Source: Albugo candida (Eukaryota > Oomycota > Peronosporomycetes > Albuginales > Albuginaceae). Taken from it: DNA of 64,000 nt. Both the position numbers and the translations under genes were made by a program. Positions within the stretch are counted from its first letter, which is position 1, and each line of letters starts with the position of its first letter. Of the stretch, positions 54,097 through 64,000 are shown piece by piece. Below the pieces are notes generated by a model that was not told the origin of the DNA, did not search any database, and worked only from the letters and a program-made list of their open reading frames with translations. The DNA lies in the NCBI GenBank assembly GCA_905220665.1, contig CAJNAR010000168.1, forward strand, positions 1-64,000. Reading direction: 5' to 3'.

Positions 54097-55335
54097 TCAA
54101 CCATGATGCGCAACGTTCAACCCATCACGCGTGCGTAACGCAACCAACTCTGCTTCCAGTTTCTCTCTTTGCTTCTTCCTTTCCGCTAGACAAAGATTTG
54201 CAGTCTCTAGCTCATTCGCCATCACTCGCATCTGTTTAGTCGCGTGTACTACCTTATCGCGTTCAATTGACAGCGTCACTTGCTGTTGATCTTTCAGAAT
54301 TGCTGCATTCTGTTTCTCGAGCGCCAGCAGATGTTCTATCGCAGACAGACGCTGATTCCATTTTTTCTCATTTTCAATTTGCAGCTGTTCATGCGCCTGG
54401 TCATTCGGAATCGATTGATGAAGTTTACACTCCAATTCCTGTAGCAAGTTTGTCTGATAAATTCGTTGTTGCGCTGCGTTTGTTAGTTGTTGCTCAGTGG
54501 ACGCGAGTTTAGCAGCCTGTGCTACTAATTGTATCTCTTTACCCGTTAACGAAGCGCGTAAGATTGCGATTTCACGCTCAGACTCGGTTACAAGCGTTTT
54601 GTATCGGTTAATTTCAGCCGAATATTCGTCGCTTTGTGATTGAAGACAATCTCCTCGTAACTCTTCAACGTGTTGTGCAGCCAGTTTTTTAGCCAATCGA
54701 TCGTTTTCTTGCGTTAATGCTGCAACCTGTCGTTCCAGTTTTTCTTGGTGTATCGCACTCTTATCGAGTGTCTTCTTTTCAAGTTCAAGTTTCGCAATCC
54801 ACCCGTCCTCACTCTTTTTGTGCGATAACAAAATCTCTTTTTCCCTCTTTTTCCAAGCCGTTTCGTATTTCGTTTCCTCAAGAGTTTGTTTTTTGAGTGT
54901 TTCAACTCGATACTCATCTTTAGCGAGGTCGAGTTGCACTCTCAATGTCTGAGTCTGTTGCATGAAATTCTCTTTTTCACTTTGAAGAACATTTATCCGC
55001 TCTTGCAATTTCTGGCAACGTTCTGACCAGTACGTATCAGCCTCTTGCTTCTGTTTCTGCAAATGGACATTCTCCTGCCTTAAGGATGCAACAAGAAATG
55101 CACGTTCCTCCACAATGAGTTCCATAGAACTCATTTGCTCTTTGAGTTTCAGAGATTCCTGAGGACGTAAAGTCGAGTCTTGAGGCACCAAGGACCTCAA
55201 CTCCCTCTCAGGTCTTTTGCATCGCTCCACAAGATCCCTTAAGAGCACCACTTGCTCCTTCAGCGTGTCAATCTCATTAAGTCTCTGTATCATGTCGCTT
55301 TCCATTCGCTCTCTGTCAAAGACGGCAGCACTCAT
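54097..55335 (-). CDS. Coiled-coil protein (about 412 aa)
   Basis: Continuous coiled coil from ATG 55335 (MSAAVFDRERMESDMIQR). The frame is also open from an earlier ATG at 55482, but that stretch overlaps the end of the upstream gene and is not coiled-coil, so I prefer 55335. Heptad-rich, Gln/Glu/Lys-rich throughout; one Trp-containing break (YWSERCQKLQERI). No other domain. Structural or tethering role inferred. It begins 28 bases after the stop of the same-strand neighbour. Confidence 0.75.
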   Translation of the reverse strand: MSAAVFDRERMESDMIQRLNEIDTLKEQVVLLRDLVERCKRPERELRSLVPQDSTLRPQESLKLKEQMSSMELIVEERAFLVASLRQENVHLQKQKQEADTYWSERCQKLQERINVLQSEKENFMQQTQTLRVQLDLAKDEYRVETLKKQTLEETKYETAWKKREKEILLSHKKSEDGWIAKLELEKKTLDKSAIHQEKLERQVAALTQENDRLAKKLAAQHVEELRGDCLQSQSDEYSAEINRYKTLVTESEREIAILRASLTGKEIQLVAQAAKLASTEQQLTNAAQQRIYQTNLLQELECKLHQSIPNDQAHEQLQIENEKKWNQRLSAIEHLLALEKQNAAILKDQQQVTLSIERDKVVHATKQMRVMANELETANLCLAERKKQREKLEAELVALRTRDGLNVAHHG

Positions 55336-55363
55336 TTTCCTCCGACAAGTCTGAGGAACAAAG

Positions 55364-55808
55364 TTATATGGCGACCAAAGAAGAGCATCCACCGACCTCT
55401 GCAGTCTCCAATAGCAACAGAATCGATCGGCAGTACACACTCGATGTCCCAGTATCGTCCAAGTTGATTGAATTCGTCTCATTCGAACGCTTTTGGAAGC
55501 TCCTCAACATTCGAGAGAGTGCTCTTCCGAGTAAATCCTCCAGCTCCATTTCCAGGCTCTTACCGATCAATCAGACACGCCAACGGCACAAACACAAGGC
55601 TACTGACCTTATCGGAGTCTGTCTCTGAAGCGTAGACGCATCGTGTCAGTGCATTTTCAATGTGCAATAGAGACATATCCTCAGTCTTCTCTTTTGACGC
55701 TCGTATCTTCTGCACGCTTTTCACATGACAATGGACTTGATTCCCGCCAGAGAGAGCATTCATTCTACTCCAATATCGACCAAGAGCGAGAATATCGTGC
55801 TTCATCAT
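55364..55808 (-). CDS. Unrecognised small protein (131 aa)
   Basis: Two exons (55808-55608, 55558-55364) joined by a 49-base GTCAGT...AAG intron. Helical N-terminus (MMKHDILALGRYWSRM), then MSLLHIENALTRCVYASE and LEMELEDLLGRALSRMLRSF; the last 30 residues include a hydrophobic CRSILLLLETAEVGG. The family is unknown to me. An upstream in-frame start is possible but no earlier ATG is seen in the frame. The stop lies 28 bases before the next ATG on the same strand. Confidence 0.5.
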
Positions 55809-56071
55809 TGCAATGTATCGATCGTTCGAGCGACCCGATCCATTCTGTCGTTCCAAACTCTCAGGCTCTCCATAAAGCTTCTCTCGCGGATATGTCACCG
55901 GCTACAGAAAGCTATCAGCAACACACAATCTGACTTTTATACGCACGCTCGTACATACTTTACGCAAATCCGCGGATCGACGCAATTGGTTTGCAGACTG
56001 TGGACGCCCATGCTCCATCGTATCGTTACGAGCTCTGCTATTTTAAGGCCTTACAAAGGCTCCACAGAATA

Positions 56072-59000
56072 ATGCCAAAGGATCAGATTGTGGCTGGAAG
56101 CTTTGTACAACTACTTACCAGCCGCGAGACTGGAAATGTTGTCCAGGTGCGTGAGACCTCCAAGACGTGCGTTGTAAAAATGACGCACGATGGATCCTTA
56201 CGAAAAAACGTGCTGCTGAATGAGGTCAAAGTCCATCGACCTGTAAGCCCCAGCAAGTCGCAAGTCCACACGAATGTCGCCCTATTCGACAGAGGACAAG
56301 CAGTGATGGCGCGATATAAGAAGGGAACACGTTGGTACAAAGGCCGGATCGATCGTATTCATTCCGATACGCCAACGACTTACGATATCGTGTACGATGA
56401 TGGCGATGAGGAAGCCCACGTCGCTGAGAACGATCTACAGGCAGTACACAGTGACGAGAGATCGAATCATAATGACAGAACGTACGATCGAGATCAGGAG
56501 CCTGCAGAGGATCGATTCCAAGTCGGTGAGAAGGTGAGAGGTCGATTCCACAAAGGAGCAAAATGGTACGACGGAGAGGTCTCTCGCGTGCGTGTTGATG
56601 GAACGTATGACCTCACGTACGAGGACGGCGATCAGGAAGAGCATGTAGGACACGAATACATCCAGCGACGTCACGAGAAAAGACCTCAAGTCGCATTAAA
56701 GCAAAAGCCTCTGATGTCTCATCTTCGCACGGGATTGAAAGTCGATGTCCGAGACCACGTCAATCATACGCTTCTCCCCGGGGAGATCCAGTACGTCCAT
56801 ACAGTCGAGGAAGCCTGTGACGTGCTTTACGACACTGGGGTTTCCGAGAAATACGTTTCTTTCGATCGCATTGATCTCCAAGCAAAAGAGATTCAATCAT
56901 TTTGCTTGGGAGATCGCGTAAAAGCGTATTACGCCAAAGGTGACACTCTGTACCCCGCAGTGATTCTCAAAGTGCATGAGGACGAGAAGATCGATCTCCA
57001 GTACGATGCTGGCGATGTGGAAACACGAGTATCAAGTCGATATGTCGTCAAGTCGATAGAGCAGCCCCCAACGCGCCTGGAAGCCGTCAAGAGCGAGCAC
57101 GATCAACCCATCGAGACGGAGACCAAGACACTGATCCCACAAAGACCTGTATCGCCAAAGGATCAAGCACAAGCGACTGGGACACCCGAAGCTCCGATTC
57201 GGGAGTATGTGTTGCTACTGGAACATCTCGCAATGACGGTAATGGATCATCTACCCAATATCTCTTCCTGACGATCGATTCCATAGCTTTACGAGCGGAA
57301 AGAGATGAAAACCCGACCGCAATTGATATGTTTCGACAACAAAGAGCGTGGAAATAGCGATTCAAACGCAAGTACGTCGAATCATTCGACCGACGACCTC
57401 GAGACCTCTATCACTCGGCTCTTTGACGCTCCAATGCTCTCGTCATTTCGTAATCATTTCGCGTCGTACACACCGATCGGAGACCCGCCTCACGTACCGA
57501 AAGAGAAGCTTTTTCACGCGATACAAGACCGCGTAAACAGTGACACAACGACACGACCTGAGATTGATGTGATTCCCATACTGACTGAATGGTTCACGCA
57601 GCAAGAATCGCTCCGATCGAAGGAGGAATTCCCATTCTCAACGATGATACTGTCTCTCGCGTACGTCAACAATCGAATCGCCAAACTATCGATCGAAAAG
57701 CTTGTCATCTCAACGCTCGGAGGCGTACGATTCGCTTCCAACAAGGAACAGAGTCTTCAGCAGATCCATTTGTGGCAACAAATGCTCGGAGATCGATTGT
57801 ATCAGTTGCTACTGCAGAGATTCCTCGCACATTCCGTCCCGAATTGTGATCCGCCTCGCGTGTACGTCAAAGCCGCGACATCAATTCTCTCGAGTCTCCA
57901 GCCCGAGAATGACGTCGTTCTGCAGGTACGCGACTTGGGGCTGTGCGACTTTGATCTGCTCCATCTATCGGAGTGTTTCTGCCTCTACGTTCAGCAGTTT
58001 GGAGCTCGAAAGCCGTGGAACGAGCGATGCGATACGTTTGCCATTGCGTTGAAATCAATTGCTTTTTTAGCGGCGTTTTTGTATTTGGAACGCGACGAAT
58101 GCATTTATTCCCACGGAGAATTAGTACGTCGTTTGTGCGTCGGTCGTACGCCATCTCAAGTGATTCTAATTCTCCAATTTCGCGATGTTTTCGAATCGTT
58201 CCTGCAGGCTTCATCGCCGGCCGTCGCACGCAAAGAAGCGATCGTATCGACGTCCAATCTTCAGTCTCTGAAAACAAGCGTCTCACACACAACTTCCGGT
58301 CTTTTGGAGAGAGATCTCATCGCATTACAACGTCGTGCGCATTCGGTATCGCTGGTGGAGCTTTACGCTTCGTGTGGCTTCTCTATCGATGCAATCGCAG
58401 CCATTCCGACAGTCTCCAACGTCGTCGAACGCCTAAAGCTCCAAATGGGCGATCCAAATGTCGTCGGTGGAATTATAAACGTCGTACGAAGTCTGTGTCT
58501 CAAGATACTTGGATTTCCAGATCATTCCGCGTATTGGCGCGTTCGTGTCGATACAAAGGCGTTCCATGCGAAAATCGGACGATTCCAAGGCGCTGAATGC
58601 TTGCTGGAAGCGGTAGGCTTTGTCATATCGACTGATAAGCGCTTTTACGAGCTCAAAGATGCTCGCACGTACTCGTTGGATGGCGTCTGCGGACGCGTCA
58701 AAGCGCTTCCAGCGATCGTTTTGGAAGACTTACGCATTCGATGCAGTGAGCTCGATACCCAATTGGCGATGCTCGACGGTGTGGACAGCATTCTATCGAT
58801 CTTTCGTCGTCTCCAACGCGCTCGATCGACTTGCCAGAAACTCACCGATAACGAGTGTGCACAGACACTGAAATTCCTTCTTTTGTACGTGGAGAACGCA
58901 TTGGAATGTCTCGAGGATCCATCGCGTTGGCGCATACGAAAGAATAATTCTCTATTCCGCAGACAAATTGGCCGATTCGAGGAGCCATTTGCCGACGATC

Positions 59001-60319
59001 TGATGGCTGTGATCGGATTCCATTTGAATGATTCCGAACGAGATCCAACGTACGTTCTTTGTGGGTCCAATGGGAAGCATCGACTCGATGTCCACGTCGA
59101 ATGGTTTCTATGGCGAAGACGTCAGGAGCTTCAGGCCGTACAGAGCGACGACATCGTTTGGCTACGGGAGACACTCCAACTCGCAACGACGCATACGAAC
59201 GCGGAAAAGCCTACCGATACGATCGCTTCGTCGTCGTTCCTCCAACAACAACAATTGTCAATGCTTTCGGAGCTTTTCCACCGAATAAGTGATACGAAAA
59301 CGATTTCGTATGAGACTTTGGAACGAGCGATTAGAACTGAATCAAAAGTATCGATTCCTTTGAATGTATCGCGTGTATGGCTTTCTCCGTTGGCATTTGA
59401 TTCCAATTGTGACGGAACCATTGACGAAATTGATTTTCAAAAGGCATTTGGCGTCTTACTTTGTGAGCCATTCGAATGCATCACTTGCGATACTTTGGAG
59501 CGGAATATCGTCACAGGAAAACGCTTTGTCTACACGCAGAAACTCAGTCTTCCAAATGCGATCGCGGAGCTTGTCGGAAAGCTTCGAATCCGTTTAAAGT
59601 TCGAGGACGCGTACCTGTCACTGCTCCTTCTGAATGACATTGCTGTGCGCATTCTCGAAAACCCCAAAAAGCCTCATCTTTGGTGGCAACTCGAAGAACG
59701 CAAACAGATCGCTCGATGCGATACCGCTGGAAAGTATCATTTTCTCTTGCGATTTCCAGCGGGAAGGAGTCTGATAGCGCTGCTGGGGTACGAGGCTTTC
59801 CACCAAGACTCGACGATCACTTACTGGCGATTTGCGCGCATCCATCGAGCGATACGCAGTAGAGTTGGGTCTTTATTGGGTAAGGAAGTCGCTCGTGTCG
59901 ATATCTTTGCATCGATTCTCCAGCAACATCTCCGCGTGATGTACTTTGCGGATCATTTGAGTGATGTGAATGCAGTAGCTCGAGGAATTGTCAGCGGTGT
60001 GCGTAGCAAACGGTATCGTCGAATGCTGGAAATCCTTCTTCGTTGTGTCGATAACATCCTCGACGACTCGGAGGCAACGACACGTGCATACCGACAGATA
60101 CACACCGCTTCACGTGCGTTTGAAAAGTACATTGGCAGTGTGAGAGGCGCAATGGCATTGTTCCAATACGTCGGCTTCCGTACGACTCGAGAGAAGACCT
60201 CGATCCTCGAGGTTCCAGACGATGTGACGCATTCGATGCTGCGTCGACGAAGACTGGAAGTATTGGTCGCGTACAAGCTATTGGAGCTCACAGAAGAAGA
60301 AGCAACAGAGTCAATGTAA
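56072..60319 (+). CDS. Tandem Tudor-like / multi-PUB / EF-hand protein (1,399 aa)
   Basis: Two exons (56072-57238, 57287-60319) join in phase across a 48-base GTAATG...TAG intron. Four Tudor/agenet-like repeats lie near residues 74-117, 150-192, 219-262 and 278-320 (AVMARYKKGTRWYKGRID, YDIVYDDGDEE; KVRGRFHKGAKWYDGEV, YDLTYEDGDQEE; two weaker). The large exon carries PUB-like helices around 790-850, 905-985, 1165-1235 and 1300-1375 (for example LECLEDPSRWRIRKNNSLF with IGRFEEP; VDNILDDSEATTRAYRQIH with YIGSVRGAMALF). An EF-hand loop D-S-N-C-D-G-T-I-D-E-I-D-F lies near 1093. PUB domains bind p97/VCP tails and Tudor domains often read methylated marks. Combining these is inferred to be a scaffold. 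No catalytic centre seen. Confidence 0.85.
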
Positions 60320-60381
60320 AGGCCAATGTATGACGATATCATTCTGCCATCTACACGATTCGAATCGCTGCAGAAATGAGC

Positions 60382-63300
60382 TTATCGCCGGAGATCATTG
60401 ACATATCGAACGCTGAGGTATATCTTTGCATGAGAGTCGCTATCGATGAGATCGAATGCGATCGGTTTCGGGTCTAATGACAGCTGCACAGAGGCTGTAT
60501 CTCCCGTCTCTCTCAATGTCTGCATTCCACGCACGTAATCATCATCGCCTTGTTCGTCCTCTTGCTCACTTTCATCCTGGAAGACACTGGCAGCGGTGGT
60601 CTTTTTCAATCGTTGTCGCCAATGATCGTCACGCATCTCCAAGGACGCTCCCGAATGAAGTGCTAATTCCTTAAGAATACTTCCCGGATATCGCTTCCGT
60701 TTCTTCATATTGAGACGAGCTTTGGCGTCTTGTAACACTTTGGCTGGAACCTCATCGAAATCGCGATAGATATCGTCCATTCGAAGATGAAGTACACCCA
60801 ATCGTTTCTTTGGCAGCGGCTTTCGTTTGTGGTACACAATGATCTCAAAGTGCGTGCTGGCAGACCCGATACTGATGAGCCACGATTGATCGAATTTGGG
60901 ATCGCCTGTGTGATGGAGTGTCGATGTTTTGTACTCGCCGACCTGGCGGACTTGTCGCTCGGTGGAGACGCACGACAGCTCGATATTGGAGCTCGATGTC
61001 CGTAAGAAGCTGTCGGATTCGTTGGTATCGTTCATTTCTTCAAAGACTTTGATAACGACTTTAGGATTTGAATGTGGTCCGAGTCCTTCGACCGATAACA
61101 CGTGCATTTCGACTTGTGTGATGACAACGGAATCCGAAAGAGGTTTTAATGGATTCTCACTGAGATTTCGCGCTGGACGTCGTGTGCCGTCGTACTCTTT
61201 TTCATCCAACAAATGCGTTGTGTTGTTTACCGATTGAGAGAATTTTTCCACAGCGCCTAATGTGCCGACAATCGGGCAAGCGACCAGTTGAAGTGTACCG
61301 AATCCCATCCCTTTTGCAAAGCCTTTGAATCCGTTCTCACGTGCTCCACGTACGGGCTGTCCGACAAAACCCGAGACTCCATGCGCCAGAGACTTTGTAA
61401 AGACAATTCCGCCCTGTAAGATCCCTTCAGGAACATGTCGAGGCTCCTCGGGCTCTTCCTGGCTTTGGAATCGTGTCGCCTTCTTCAGGAGATCGCCCAA
61501 GCCGTTGGATACTTTACCGATCGATTTGGAAGGAGCTCCGACAACCGTTTGCGCTAAAATCAATGCACTTTCACCTTTCCGTCGACTTTTTCCACGGACA
61601 TCGCGTTTCAATTGCCGGGCTGCCAGTGCGAATCCGTCGACGATATCGGTCGCCAAGCCCACAGGATCGCCGAGAAACTCGACACTGCCAACGATTTTGT
61701 ACCATTGCCCCAAGACCGAGTACACAATGCTCCAAATGACTGCGTACATGAGATCGTATTCGTAAAAGAATCGATTCTCATACACTAATTCCGAGAACGA
61801 GATATCGGGCGTCACGTGCGCGATACCGCCGATAATGCTTCCCAATGTGCTTCCCAGAAAGTAGGAGATCCCTTCTCCACGCTCTTCCTGGACGGAATCA
61901 AAGACGAGATGAAAGTTGAACGCACTCAATCGCCAGTGGCGAAAGTACATGAGCAATCCTTGCGTATTGATCGGTTCCGGGTAGCCGAGTGTTAGATCCA
62001 ATTTCGCATTCTTCTCATCGATTCCGTATTGGAGTTTGGTCGCTTCATCGTTCCCGGGGATAAACGATGCCAGAAGATTCCCAACTGTGATCACATACTC
62101 GAGATTTATATTCGCTTTGATCGAATGAAGTTCCATGTCAAAGTCGTCGATGATCGGAAGCCCCGTCTGTGGCGCAGTGACGACTTTCAACGTGAAAAAT
62201 GGCCGTTCTCCGTCTTCCGGCATCCATCCTTCCATCTTATCGCTATTAAACCCGGAATCCAATGGCGCAAGGACCACAGGATACTGAGCAGTCGATGTCA
62301 TATCGTCGATTTGAATGTGATGTAATGAGACACAAAGTGCCCGTGTCCCTGCCTTTGACTCAATTCGGATCGTTTCCATTGTGAAATTCAAAACTTCGCG
62401 AGGTACCGAGTCGACAATGGACATACCGACGCCATGGAGCGCGAAATCAATCAGAAGATCGGTCAACCAGTCATCAAAAATCGCTTTTTGACGGACAAGA
62501 TTGTAGCTCATCGTGTCTCCGACCGCAAGTACTCGCGTTGTGCCGTCGATATACACTTCTCCGTAGAGATTTTCCATTGTCATTCCTTTGACGACACCAA
62601 TTTGCATGAAATCGACATCCGTTGGAATTTTCCATTTCGATGGATACATTCGAAGTTTTAATTCCGATACAAACGGATCCGACCACACGTACGAATGCGC
62701 CATTAACGGGCTCAGTATCATCTCATCGACGTCTCGAACGCCAGCTTGGAAGTATCGTATCGCATGTCGAGTCGATCGGTTCTCGATGCGGTAACGAGGT
62801 GTCTTGGAGATGTCTTCTACCACCGCATACAGCGTCTCCTGCGTGTTCCGAAAGCTCACACTGCATGCAGGAGCGTCTTCCAAAGGTCCACGCGTCCAGA
62901 AATTCACTTCACTCACATCCACCGCCCACGGAATTGGCGGACTCCATGGCCCCAAATCTTTCCAAAGCGTATCGATCATCGCGTCTCGCAATTGTATGCC
63001 CGCATGAACCTTTTCGGGTCCTACAAAACGATACACCTGAAGAGCTTCATCCTTATCCAACGATACGATACTCTGCTGCTCTTTCCTGCTGAAATGTGTG
63101 TGACTTCGTTTTCGTCGCTTGTCCAACATCAGTGGCATCGCATCAAGTCGTCGTGGAACGCGAGAAATCAGCACATAACGAGGCGATAGGATACATATTT
63201 TCGATCGAAAGAATTGGCGTGGGGCTGCTTGCACTTGAAACGCGAGGACGAATGAAGAAGATCCGCTGGAAGCATTGGAATGTACTTCCCCCACCGTGCC

Positions 63301-64000
63301 GACATTCGATATGTCACAGGCTTCCGACCACCCGACTTTATCGAATCGTGGGCTTACTTTCTTGACCGCTTTGATGCGTGCCGACTCGGGAAGGTCTTGT
63401 TCAAATGCTGGTGGAGTTTCCTGATACGGTTTGACGGTGAGCATGGAACGTGCAAGCGGTCCTGTGGCCATTATGGGGATACCCATCGCTTTATCTCCGC
63501 TTCCAAAGTACGTTCGATGGTCTTCGGTGGAGCACGAATATCCTTTGTGGATGTGATATTCCAAGTCCAAACCACATCGATTTTGGATCCAAAATGGCGC
63601 GTACATTACGACTCGACGCGGATGCTCTCTCTCTTCATTTTGGAATCGAACAACGATCCCGGGACCCTGAGCCATTCGTAGTTCGATCTCTTTCGTATTC
63701 GCCGCAGAAGCACACGTATTGTGCCGCATCGCATCCAAATGAATAAGTAATGGAGCACTCCATGAGCTCTTCTTTGCAGGCTCAATGGTGTTGGCACAAA
63801 GACGGATTTTCATCAACGCTGTTTGCTCGAGATCTAATCCAAAGACCTCCATATTCTGCCCGCTTTCCAGGTACATTCGACGAGCATTCACTTGCGTCAC
63901 GTACGAGAAATAATCGATCGGATTGCTACTGGCGTCCGATTTCGCAAAGTGTATAGCGCCAGAACGGAATTGCTTGTGACGATCGAGCACGTCTTCAGGA
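60382..64000 (-). CDS. VPS13: VPS13-family lipid-transfer protein, C-terminal part (5' end beyond window)
   Basis: The frame is open to the window edge (positions 63991-64000 also read in frame), so the first visible codons are not the start. About 1,205 residues of a protein that is usually above 3,000 residues are present. VPS13 forms a hydrophobic channel moving lipids between organelles at contact sites. Seen here are the SHR-BD/VAB-type adaptor region (VVMYAPFWIQNRCGLDLEYH), the VPS13_C signature GVSGFVGQPVRGARENGFKG and FAKGMGFGTLQL near residues 850-925, and a C2-like tail (VVITQVEMHVLSVEGLG and onward). No introns in this part. Convergent with the Tudor/PUB gene, 62 bases apart. Confidence 0.92.
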   Translation of the reverse strand, partial: PEDVLDRHKQFRSGAIHFAKSDASSNPIDYFSYVTQVNARRMYLESGQNMEVFGLDLEQTALMKIRLCANTIEPAKKSSWSAPLLIHLDAMRHNTCASAANTKEIELRMAQGPGIVVRFQNEEREHPRRVVMYAPFWIQNRCGLDLEYHIHKGYSCSTEDHRTYFGSGDKAMGIPIMATGPLARSMLTVKPYQETPPAFEQDLPESARIKAVKKVSPRFDKVGWSEACDISNVGTVGEVHSNASSGSSSFVLAFQVQAAPRQFFRSKICILSPRYVLISRVPRRLDAMPLMLDKRRKRSHTHFSRKEQQSIVSLDKDEALQVYRFVGPEKVHAGIQLRDAMIDTLWKDLGPWSPPIPWAVDVSEVNFWTRGPLEDAPACSVSFRNTQETLYAVVEDISKTPRYRIENRSTRHAIRYFQAGVRDVDEMILSPLMAHSYVWSDPFVSELKLRMYPSKWKIPTDVDFMQIGVVKGMTMENLYGEVYIDGTTRVLAVGDTMSYNLVRQKAIFDDWLTDLLIDFALHGVGMSIVDSVPREVLNFTMETIRIESKAGTRALCVSLHHIQIDDMTSTAQYPVVLAPLDSGFNSDKMEGWMPEDGERPFFTLKVVTAPQTGLPIIDDFDMELHSIKANINLEYVITVGNLLASFIPGNDEATKLQYGIDEKNAKLDLTLGYPEPINTQGLLMYFRHWRLSAFNFHLVFDSVQEERGEGISYFLGSTLGSIIGGIAHVTPDISFSELVYENRFFYEYDLMYAVIWSIVYSVLGQWYKIVGSVEFLGDPVGLATDIVDGFALAARQLKRDVRGKSRRKGESALILAQTVVGAPSKSIGKVSNGLGDLLKKATRFQSQEEPEEPRHVPEGILQGGIVFTKSLAHGVSGFVGQPVRGARENGFKGFAKGMGFGTLQLVACPIVGTLGAVEKFSQSVNNTTHLLDEKEYDGTRRPARNLSENPLKPLSDSVVITQVEMHVLSVEGLGPHSNPKVVIKVFEEMNDTNESDSFLRTSSSNIELSCVSTERQVRQVGEYKTSTLHHTGDPKFDQSWLISIGSASTHFEIIVYHKRKPLPKKRLGVLHLRMDDIYRDFDEVPAKVLQDAKARLNMKKRKRYPGSILKELALHSGASLEMRDDHWRQRLKKTTAASVFQDESEQEDEQGDDDYVRGMQTLRETGDTASVQLSLDPKPIAFDLIDSDSHAKIYLSVRYVNDLRR

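Noticed and set aside
57867..58292. Minus- and other-frame ORFs of 100-200 codons over the Tudor/PUB and VPS13 genes
   Set aside because: They are Arg/Ser-rich shadows of the large coding exons and lack domains.
1..64000. CRISPR arrays, tRNA or rRNA genes, bacterial operons
   Set aside because: No spaced short repeats, no cloverleaf or rRNA-like stretches noticed by eye, and the spliced genes make the DNA eukaryotic nuclear.

Overview
This window looks like nuclear DNA of a compact-genome eukaryote, most likely an oomycete (stramenopile). Reading frames had to be joined across about 70 small introns, mostly 40-66 bases, with donors usually GTAYG and acceptors CAG or TAG. Genes on both strands lie 10-150 bases apart. 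A Cys/His 'HGGG' zinc-finger protein resembles the WRKY19-like family that I associate with oomycetes. The compactness recalls Albugo-like pathogens, but that last step is inference. All exon joins were made by eye from splice signals, phase and family similarity. In the joins I report, the summed exons divide by three.

Region 1 (1-12.4 kb) is gene-poor and accessory-like. It opens with a 1,687-bp unit repeated in tandem: four apparently identical copies, then a fifth that diverges on its right side. Each unit carries a 245-residue minus-strand frame with a Cys cluster and a hydrophobic tail. After it come a candidate small secreted protein (10.1-10.7 kb), a perfect 17-bp inverted repeat, and a fragment resembling the N-terminal part of GET4.

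Region 2 (12.4-37.8 kb) is dense housekeeping sequence. It holds mitochondrial MnmE, V-ATPase subunit F (with an apparent GC-AG intron), an unrecognised 326-residue protein, a multipass membrane protein, a coiled-coil protein with F-x-x-W repeats, the repair nuclease XPF, an anchored CCR4/nocturnin-type phosphatase/nuclease, a PAP2 lipid phosphatase, ribosomal protein uS10, an APP1-type phosphatase, a paired-like HTH protein, two tandem PH-like paralogues, an acidic protein ending in a CaaX box, an RCC1-repeat protein and a PITH protein.

Region 3 (37.9-55.8 kb) holds coiled-coil proteins, a HEI10-type meiotic RING protein, a choline/ethanolamine phosphotransferase, Ku70, a CUE protein, a CD2BP2/LIN1-type GYF protein, FCF1 (whose first coding exon is only the ATG), a TBP-like factor lacking two of the four DNA-intercalating Phe residues, and the zinc-finger regulator.

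Region 4 (56-64 kb) has a 1,399-residue protein combining tandem Tudor-like repeats, several PUB-like domains and an EF-hand. Convergent with it is the C-terminal 1.2 kb of protein from a VPS13 gene that runs off the window. Lipid handling (PAP2, APP1, CEPT, VPS13) and DNA repair or meiosis (XPF, Ku70, HEI10) recur, but nothing shows co-regulation. The most unusual items are the recent tandem amplification at the left end, the Tudor-PUB-EF-hand fusion and the divergent TBP-like factor.
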